From Mucilaginibacter sabulilitoris (GTDB taxonomy: Bacteria > Bacteroidota > Bacteroidia > Sphingobacteriales > Sphingobacteriaceae): a stretch of DNA of 64,000 bases. Shown in pieces: positions 39,530-44,784 of the stretch (position 1 is the first letter of the stretch; each line of letters begins with the position of its first letter). The position numbers and the translations under genes are program-made. The stretch lies in NCBI RefSeq assembly GCF_034262375.1, contig NZ_CP139558.1, forward strand, positions 4,030,001 to 4,094,000. The letters are read 5' to 3'. The notes under the pieces were generated by a model. The model was not told the DNA's origin. It did not search any database and saw only the letters and a list, made by a program, of their open reading frames with translations.

Positions 39530-39549
39530 ATATAGCATTTATGCTATAT
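39530..39549. promoter_or_regulatory. Palindromic operator candidate between divergent passenger genes
   Basis: ATATAGCA and TGCTATAT are perfect 8-bp inverted arms around TTTA. The site lies 24 bp upstream of the - strand operon and 32 bp upstream of the XRE gene, where an autoregulating XRE dimer would bind to control both directions. Confidence 0.6.
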
Positions 39550-39581
39550 TTCAAAATATTAGTATATGCAGTTTTGTTGTG

Positions 39582-39809
39582 ATGGCAAAAACTCATATAG
39601 TTGAACCTATAGCGATTGAATTATTGGCTAAGAATGTACGAAAGTATAGGGTGAAAGCTAATATCAGCCAGACTACGTTGGCCAACTTGGTGGGTGTGAG
39701 TTATAGTCAAATTGCCAGAATAGAATTAGCAGAAATCAATACATCAGTAAGCATGATATATTTGATAGCTGTTGCATTAGAAATAGAACCAAGCAAGCTA
39801 TTGGAATAA
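39582..39809 (+). CDS. XRE-type helix-turn-helix repressor (transposon passenger)
   Basis: The 75-residue protein is almost entirely one HTH_3 domain: NVRKYRVKANISQTTLANLVGVSYSQIARIELAEINTSVSMIYLIAVALEI, with the recognition helix around SYSQIARIE. A GTG one codon upstream is an alternative start; the ATG at 39582 is preferred. It has no extra domain for sensing or proteolysis, which fits a simple repressor such as a module regulator or antitoxin-type protein. It probably controls itself and the divergent four-gene operon through the palindrome at 39530-39549. Confidence 0.85.
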   Translation: MAKTHIVEPIAIELLAKNVRKYRVKANISQTTLANLVGVSYSQIARIELAEINTSVSMIYLIAVALEIEPSKLLE

Positions 39810-40110
39810 TCTCTGGTAGAAGTCAATGTCTTAATCCCCATACAACTTATGGGAGATATTGTCCTATTTTATGGTTCAATTTATTTAAAATCCCAAATCC
39901 ATACTACAGGTTAATAAATTTAACTAAATATATAGTTTTCAAGCTTGGTATAATACTGGCAATAGATGCAACTTTTTAAATGAAGTTGCTATGATTTATG
40001 CCCATACCTTATTACAAATCAGTATCCTAATCAAGAAAGCTATTCCCAATATAATAGCATTGATGCAATTGTTTGTCGCCTAAAATTCATTTACAAGTAG
40101 TCGAACTTCA
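39810..40110. other. Noncoding stretch inside the transposon
   Basis: About 300 bp between the XRE and transposase genes. A short hairpin (CCCAT at 39837, ATGGG at 39849) follows the XRE stop. The rest is AT-rich without a recognisable gene, repeat or end sequence, and may hold the transposase promoter. Confidence 0.5.
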
Positions 40111-41016
40111 GTGCACAATATCAAAACTACTTTTGATAAAATGATTGATGCTCTAAAAGAAATTTTAGGTGAGCAACCTTCTTTGCTCAAAACCAGAGTC
40201 CGGCCCGGCCCAAAAATAAAGTTTACTGATATAGATATTATAGCCCTTAGTTTAACCGCAGACCATTTGGCATTGAATAGCGAAAATTATCTGTTTGCAG
40301 CTCTAAACTCTGATTATAAAGAATGCTTCCCCAATTTATTAAGCAGAAGACAATATCATGACAGGCGTAAAAATCTAAAAAAGGAAATTATTTATCTCCA
40401 AGGCATAATAAATCGTAAAATGGAAAAACCACGTAAAAGTCAAGATATTTATGTCATTGACTCTATGCCGTTAAAGATATGTAAAATGGCCAGAATGTTT
40501 CGTAGTACGATTTGCAAGGATGACAGTAGTTTAATTCCTAAAGAATCTCAGTGTTGGGCTCAGGATGAATCGTATTATGGTTTTAAGTTAAACGTGGTAT
40601 GTACAGGAGAAGGGGTTATAAAGAAGTTTAAAGTTGATGACTCAACAAGACATGATATTCATTATTTAGACGAAATTGGTGACGATTTTAAGGGGTGTCG
40701 AATTGTAGGGGATAAAGGTTATATAAGTAAGGGTAGAAAGCAAGAATTATTAGATACCTACAATATCCATTTAGAAACTCCATTTAGGAAAAATCAAAAG
40801 AATCCAAAGCCATTTATTTATGGCAAAGTAAGAAAAAGAATAGAAACACTCTTTTCTCAGCTAAATATTCAATTTGATATTCAACGAAATTTTGCAAAGA
40901 CGACAAAAGGATATCTCACACGACTTTACTCAAAGTTATGTACCATAACTTTACTTCAGTACATCAACAAAAGCAAAGGAAAGCCGATAGGGCAGGTGCA
41001 GTATGCTTTGATCTAA
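40111..41016 (+). CDS. IS982-like transposase of the passenger-carrying transposon
   Basis: The 301-residue DDE transposase has the IS982 layout and length. The first aspartate is Asp117 in YVIDSMPLKIC, the second Asp201 in RIVGDKGYIS, and the glutamate Glu245 in RKRIETLFSQLN. The N-terminal 100 residues contain the helical, basic DNA-binding region. The proposed start is GTG at 40111; an ATG at 40141 is the alternative. All catalytic residues are present, so the element may be mobile. It lies 185 bp from the right end. Confidence 0.85.
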   Translation: MHNIKTTFDKMIDALKEILGEQPSLLKTRVRPGPKIKFTDIDIIALSLTADHLALNSENYLFAALNSDYKECFPNLLSRRQYHDRRKNLKKEIIYLQGIINRKMEKPRKSQDIYVIDSMPLKICKMARMFRSTICKDDSSLIPKESQCWAQDESYYGFKLNVVCTGEGVIKKFKVDDSTRHDIHYLDEIGDDFKGCRIVGDKGYISKGRKQELLDTYNIHLETPFRKNQKNPKPFIYGKVRKRIETLFSQLNIQFDIQRNFAKTTKGYLTRLYSKLCTITLLQYINKSKGKPIGQVQYALI

Positions 41017-41022
41017 CTTCAT

Positions 41023-41050
41023 GCCGGGCAATTAAAAATAGCTGCCCGGC
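41023..41050 (+). terminator. Hairpin after transposase gene
   Basis: GCCGGGCA (41023-41030) and TGCCCGGC (41043-41050) form a perfect GC-rich 8-bp stem 6 bp after the transposase stop. No strong T-tract follows. It may limit transcription through the right end of the element. Confidence 0.5.
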
Positions 41051-41181
41051 CCATTTCATTCCAAGACAATATCAGGCCGGGCACAATGCCAAATTTCAAG
41101 TATTAATCAAGAAAAATAACAATTAATGATTAGCTAAAGTATTGATTTATAATCTCAAAAAAAGGAGGTTGCTTAAAGTGA

Positions 41182-41201
41182 AATTAATTCCGCCAACGGG
41201 T
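41182..41201. repeat. Right terminal inverted repeat, 20 bp
   Basis: Exact reverse complement of 37352-37371, ending CCGCCAACGGGT at the outer edge and followed at once by the duplicated target AAATATTA. Confidence 0.93.
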
Positions 41202-41209
41202 AAATATTA
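41202..41209. repeat. Target site duplication, right copy (AAATATTA)
   Basis: Identical to 37344-37351 and directly adjacent to the right terminal inverted repeat. Confidence 0.92.
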
Positions 41210-41446
41210 TTATTAACTAATGGTTAATTGTTTCTTATTGTCAGATATTTATAGATATTATATGAAGTGTTTGTGTGGGATATGTGCTCATAGATTATAA
41301 TTCCCTGTTATGGATTTTTTAAAAAATATTTGATTAGGTAAACTAATAAAGGAGTCTGAACAGTCTTTTTTACGCCGGGGAATTCATTCCTAAATACTCC
41401 TGAATATTTTTTATATAAAAGCTATTTTTAAAAAGGTGCAAAAAAA
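41210..41446. other. AT-rich noncoding stretch to the right of the transposon
   Basis: It is part of the original spacer between mnmA and the small ORFs before proBA. No gene, RNA or repeat was recognised. Confidence 0.4.
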
Positions 41447-41548
41447 ATGCAGCCAAATGAGCCTAAAACGATAGAAGCGACCGTTTTTATCGGTAATGAG
41501 CCTTACGTAGATTTCAAAGTTAAAAGCTTTTTTTTGCTATTATTTTAA
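41447..41548 (+). CDS. Candidate 33-residue small ORF
   Basis: ATG at 41447 opens 33 codons ending in TAA. The residues look protein-like in the first two thirds (PKTIEATVFIGNEPYVDF), and the C-terminus is hydrophobic (FFLLLF). An A-rich stretch precedes the ATG. It may be a small protein or a remnant of a larger gene; no family is recognised. Confidence 0.3.
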   Translation: MQPNEPKTIEATVFIGNEPYVDFKVKSFFLLLF

Positions 41549-41624
41549 AGAATAAATATGCAACTGACTATTGTAAAAAACATGTTAGTTTTTTGTTAAA
41601 AAAAATGCAAAAGTGTGTTGAACT

Positions 41625-41655
41625 ATTGCAGCATCCGCTCCACGAATTAAATTTG
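41625..41655 (+). promoter_or_regulatory. Bacteroidota-type promoter for small gene at 41679
   Basis: ATTG at 41625-41628 (one base from TTTG) and TAAATTTG at 41648-41655 (matching TAnnTTTG) are separated by exactly 19 bp, the phylum's sigma-A layout. Transcription would start near 41662, giving a short transcript of about 165 bases up to the terminator at 41799-41826. Confidence 0.6.
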
Positions 41656-41678
41656 CTTATATCCTAATTGATTTAAAA

Positions 41679-41768
41679 ATGATTGGCCATTTGACACTTG
41701 AACAGAAACTGCAAGGAGTGATTTTAGTGATTATTTGCTTTGTTGCTATCGCGAACTATCTGATTTAA
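41679..41768 (+). CDS. Candidate 29-residue single-helix membrane protein
   Basis: ATG at 41679 opens 29 codons ending in TAA. The N-terminal part is polar (MIGHLTLEQKLQG), and the rest is a hydrophobic helix (VILVIICFVAIANYLI) with the size of one membrane segment. It has a well-formed promoter 24 bp upstream and a strong intrinsic terminator 30 bp downstream, so the short transcript is credible whether it acts as mRNA or as a small RNA. No family is recognised. Confidence 0.5.
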   Translation: MIGHLTLEQKLQGVILVIICFVAIANYLI

Positions 41769-41798
41769 TAATAGCGAAACCGAACAGTGAGAAAATTT

Positions 41799-41826
41799 AA
41801 GGTGCTTTTTTAAGCACCTTTTTTTT
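41799..41826 (+). terminator. Strong intrinsic terminator
   Basis: AAGGTGCTT (41799-41807) pairs with AAGCACCTT (41812-41820), followed by an unbroken run of T to 41826. It ends the short transcript from 41662 and faces the end of proA from the other side. Confidence 0.9.
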
Positions 41827-41848
41827 GTGATTATATGTTAATTTAATG

Positions 41849-43096
41849 TTATGGATTGCGGGTTTGTCCGTTACCTCTAACTATCCATTTATAACTTGTT
41901 AATTCGTCAAGACCCATCGGCCCCCGGGCGTGTAACTTTTGTGTGCTGATGCCAATTTCGGCCCCTAAACCAAACTGGGCACCATCTGTAAAGGCAGTTG
42001 ATACATTGGCGTACACAGCCGCCGCATCTACATCATTTAAAAATGTTGCTATATGATCAGCATTTTCGGATATGATAGCCTCACTGTGTTTGGATCCATT
42101 TACCGCTATATGCTCAAGGGCCTGCGTAAAACTATCCACCGTTTTAATGGCCATTTTCATTGACAAAAATTCGGTACCAAAATGTTCCGGATCGGCTTTG
42201 TGCACGAGCCCTTCGGTGTAATTACCTTTCAAAACGGCATAAGCGGCTTCATCGGCAAAAAGCTCAACCTGTTTTTCTTTTAAAATATGGGTGAGCCGCG
42301 GCAGGTCATTAACGCGGTCCGAATGTATAATTAAACAGTCAAGAGCATTACATACGCTTACCCTACGGGTTTTAGCATTTGCAATAATTTCCGCGCCTTT
42401 CTCCAGATCGCCCGATTCATCAAAGTAAGTATGAACAATACCTGCACCGGTTTCAATTACCGGCACTTTGCTGTTATCACGTACAAAATCTATGAGCGAC
42501 TGGCTCCCGCGGGGTATCAAAACATCTACCTTACCAATAGCATTTAACAATGCCGCGGTGGCTTCGCGCTCTGCGGGCAGCAGGGTTACCACATTAGTAT
42601 CCAAACCGTGTGCAAGTAATACTTTATGAATAACAGCTATGATGGCTCTGTTTGAAAAATCGGCATCGCTGCCACCTTTTAAAATGCTGATGTTGCCGGT
42701 TTTGAAACACAGGGCAAATACATCAAATGTTACGTTAGGGCGTGCTTCGTAAATAACTCCAACTACACCTAATGGCACGCTGACCTTAGTAATTGATAAA
42801 CCGTTGGGCATATGTGTTTCGGATAACTGTTTGCCTAAAGGACTATCTAACAGAGCCACATTGATCATATCGCCTGCAATAGCTTCAATTCTTGCGGCGG
42901 TAAGTTTCAGCCGGTCATATTTGGGATCGGCCGGATCCATACGATCAAGATCCTTTTGGTTTTCGGCCAGCAGATGGTCGGTTTGAGCTATGGCTTCGGC
43001 AGCCACATCCCTTAACACCTGGTTTATAAGTGCAGGAGCAAGCGTTGGCTTTCTGCCGGCTATAAGCGCGTCCTGAAAATAGTTATCGTAATTCAT
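41849..43096 (-). CDS. proA: Gamma-glutamyl phosphate reductase
   Basis: The 415-residue enzyme catalyses the second step of proline synthesis, reducing gamma-glutamyl phosphate to glutamate semialdehyde with NADPH. Aldehyde-dehydrogenase-type motifs are visible: GVVGVIYEARPNVTFDV, LKGGSDADFSNRA, and the catalytic cysteine in RRVSVCNALDCLI. It starts 3 bp after the stop of proB, so the two are translationally linked. Length and motifs are normal. Confidence 0.97.
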   Translation of the reverse strand: MNYDNYFQDALIAGRKPTLAPALINQVLRDVAAEAIAQTDHLLAENQKDLDRMDPADPKYDRLKLTAARIEAIAGDMINVALLDSPLGKQLSETHMPNGLSITKVSVPLGVVGVIYEARPNVTFDVFALCFKTGNISILKGGSDADFSNRAIIAVIHKVLLAHGLDTNVVTLLPAEREATAALLNAIGKVDVLIPRGSQSLIDFVRDNSKVPVIETGAGIVHTYFDESGDLEKGAEIIANAKTRRVSVCNALDCLIIHSDRVNDLPRLTHILKEKQVELFADEAAYAVLKGNYTEGLVHKADPEHFGTEFLSMKMAIKTVDSFTQALEHIAVNGSKHSEAIISENADHIATFLNDVDAAAVYANVSTAFTDGAQFGLGAEIGISTQKLHARGPMGLDELTSYKWIVRGNGQTRNP

Positions 43097-43099
43097 ATA

Positions 43100-44179
43100 T
43101 TAACCCTGTAAATAAAGATAATCATAATGCACTAAAGGCTTTTGATTTTTCACCCCAATTCTTTCCCTGGCTTTATCGGCTCCGTATTCGGCAATGCCTA
43201 AGCCAACAGATTTGTTTTTTTCGTCTATCAGCTTAATAATATCGCCTTTTTTAAAATCGGTTATTACCTTGATAATACCTATCGGCAGTAAACTGGTAGC
43301 TTTATTTGATATTAATGCAGCTTTGGCGCCATCGTTAACCTGTACAATGCCGGTTGCCGACTTTTCAGAATGTGCTATCCACTTCTTTTTGCCCGATGCT
43401 ATTTTATTAGGAACAAACCGGGTATGAATAACCTTATTTTCCAATACATCGGTTAAAATATTGTCGCGGGTTCCGTTGGCAATATGAACAGCTATACCTA
43501 ATTGTGCCGTTTTTTGCGACATGGTTGATTTGGTGATCATGCCACCACGGCCAAACTGCGAACGGCCCGAAGAAACAAATGTGGCAAAGTCAACAACTGA
43601 CCCGCTAACTTCTTCAATTACTGCAGAACCGGGGGCTTTTGGGTCGCCATTATAAATGCCATCAACATTGGTTAAAACAATAAGGGCCTGCGCATTCAGC
43701 ATAGAAGCAATAAGACCTGCAAGCTCATCATTGTCGGTAAACATCAGTTCGGTCACCGATACCACGTCATTTTCATTAACAACCGGGATTACCTGGTGTT
43801 GTAATAGTAGTTCCAGGCAGTTTTTCATGTTCAGGTAATGCATCCTGTCCCTGAAATCTTCTTTGGTAACCAATACCTGCGAACAAAGTATATCAAAACG
43901 TTCAAAAAGATGGGAGTACGTATTGATGAGTTTAACCTGACCTATAGAAGCCAATAATTGTCTTGCGGCTATGGCATCATATTTTTCAGAAATGCTGATC
44001 AGGCTTCTGCCAGAGGCTACCGCGCCAGAGGAAACCAGTATTACTTCCTTTCCTTGTTTCTTTATCGCGGCTATTTGTCCAACTAAATGTTCTATCCTTT
44101 CCAAATCGGGGAGCCCGTTTTCCTGGGTAAAAACATTTGAGCCAATTTTGATAATGATACGCTGATAATTGAAAGCCAT
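43100..44179 (-). CDS. proB: Glutamate 5-kinase
   Basis: The 359-residue enzyme phosphorylates glutamate in the first step of proline synthesis. The amino acid kinase domain starts IIIKIGSNVFTQENGLPDLERI, with ILVSSGAVASGR and VVNENDVVSVTEL for substrate and metal binding. A C-terminal PUA domain (about residues 275-359) is present. Proline feedback inhibition is typical of the family. It is the first gene of the proBA operon. Confidence 0.97.
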   Translation of the reverse strand: MAFNYQRIIIKIGSNVFTQENGLPDLERIEHLVGQIAAIKKQGKEVILVSSGAVASGRSLISISEKYDAIAARQLLASIGQVKLINTYSHLFERFDILCSQVLVTKEDFRDRMHYLNMKNCLELLLQHQVIPVVNENDVVSVTELMFTDNDELAGLIASMLNAQALIVLTNVDGIYNGDPKAPGSAVIEEVSGSVVDFATFVSSGRSQFGRGGMITKSTMSQKTAQLGIAVHIANGTRDNILTDVLENKVIHTRFVPNKIASGKKKWIAHSEKSATGIVQVNDGAKAALISNKATSLLPIGIIKVITDFKKGDIIKLIDEKNKSVGLGIAEYGADKARERIGVKNQKPLVHYDYLYLQG

Positions 44180-44595
44180 TCCTGATTACGTTGATATGCA
44201 AATATTGATAAAAATGATCGATATAAATTGATTATTAAGTCAAAAAAATCAAAAATGATACAGAAAAAGTTTAAATTGATATAAAATTACTTTTTTATGT
44301 GGTTTTTGGTTTGTTTTTGAGTGATTTATGTATTGTGAGTATTTAATTTGATATCTTTTTGATCTGTTTCTGTTTAAAATTGGTTTTATCTGCATGGTTT
44401 TTAATGAAAAATGCTTGATTTTGACTTTTCAATAAACTAAGTTACTGATATATAGATGTAACAAATTTAGGGTTATCAATCACAATAGGAGAGACCAGAG
44501 CGAATTTGGCAGTTTGAAATAAAACGCGTTGCGACACAAAAATTCATAACCAAACCCAAGAGTGATTATTAAAAACTAAAAAAAGAAGAAAAAAA
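44180..44595. other. Divergent spacer between proB and the TonB receptor leader
   Basis: About 415 bp of AT-rich DNA with T-rich runs. It must contain the proBA promoter on the - strand, but no clear TTTG/TAnnTTTG pair could be picked with confidence. No RNA gene or repeat was recognised. Confidence 0.4.
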
Positions 44596-44625
44596 TTTGG
44601 AAATAGTAAAATTTTCCTATTTTTG
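44596..44625 (+). promoter_or_regulatory. Bacteroidota-type promoter for the leader ORF and TonB receptor gene
   Basis: TTTG at 44596-44599 and TATTTTTG at 44618-44625 (matching TAnnTTTG) are separated by 18 bp, one less than the usual 19. Transcription would begin near 44632, 13 bp before the leader ORF and about 150 bp before the receptor gene. Confidence 0.55.
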
Positions 44626-44644
44626 TCGACTAATTCTATAGATT

Positions 44645-44716
44645 ATGTATTATTACTGCAAGAATAAAACTATTCATACACCCCAAATGCAGCAGTTTGT
44701 CATGTGTTGTTGCTGA
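44645..44716 (+). CDS. Candidate cysteine-rich leader peptide (23 residues)
   Basis: ATG at 44645 opens 23 codons that start MYYYCKNKTIH and end MCCC, followed at once by TGA, so the last three sense codons are TGT TGT TGC. ATGTGTT at 44702-44708, which covers the first Cys codons, can pair with AACACAT at 44740-44746. This layout fits a leader in which ribosome stalling at Cys codons under cysteine shortage changes RNA folding or termination before the downstream gene. Polycysteine leader ORFs of this kind are known in mycobacteria; their presence here is an inference from sequence. Confidence 0.6.
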   Translation: MYYYCKNKTIHTPQMQQFVMCCC

Positions 44717-44784
44717 TTGCGTTAGCCCTGCATCTATCAAACACATTAATCAACGTTATTTAAAAACCACCACCTCCTTACTTC

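Larger units (their letters stand above)
37352..41201. mobile_element. IS982-type transposon with passenger genes
   Basis: A 3,850-bp unit starts with ACCCGTTGGCGGAATTAATT (37352-37371) and ends with its exact reverse complement (41182-41201). It is flanked by the perfect 8-bp direct repeat AAATATTA. Inside are one transposase gene near the right end and five passenger genes: four in a - strand operon and one XRE regulator on the + strand. Usual IS982 elements are about 1 kb with only a transposase. Terminal repeats starting with ACC and the transposase type support the family assignment. The passengers look more AT-rich than the genes on both sides, which suggests foreign origin. Removing the unit restores a continuous AT-rich spacer upstream of mnmA. 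Confidence 0.9.

Noticed and set aside
39119..39809. Classical toxin-antitoxin pair
   Set aside because: An XRE gene is present, but the divergent neighbour is a two-helix membrane protein without any known toxin motif, and four genes rather than one are in the operon.
40938..41126. Open frame of 62 codons overlapping the transposase gene end
   Set aside because: It overlaps the transposase in another frame, covers the GC-rich hairpin, and has no family signature.
37352..41201. Composite transposon made of two insertion sequences
   Set aside because: Only one transposase gene and a single pair of 20-bp ends exist. No second IS or inner copies of the ends were found, so it is read as one unit with passengers.
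44440..44784. Known riboswitch class before the TonB receptor gene
   Set aside because: No cobalamin, SAM, TPP or FMN core motifs could be recognised by eye. The leader ORF with Cys codons explains the region better.
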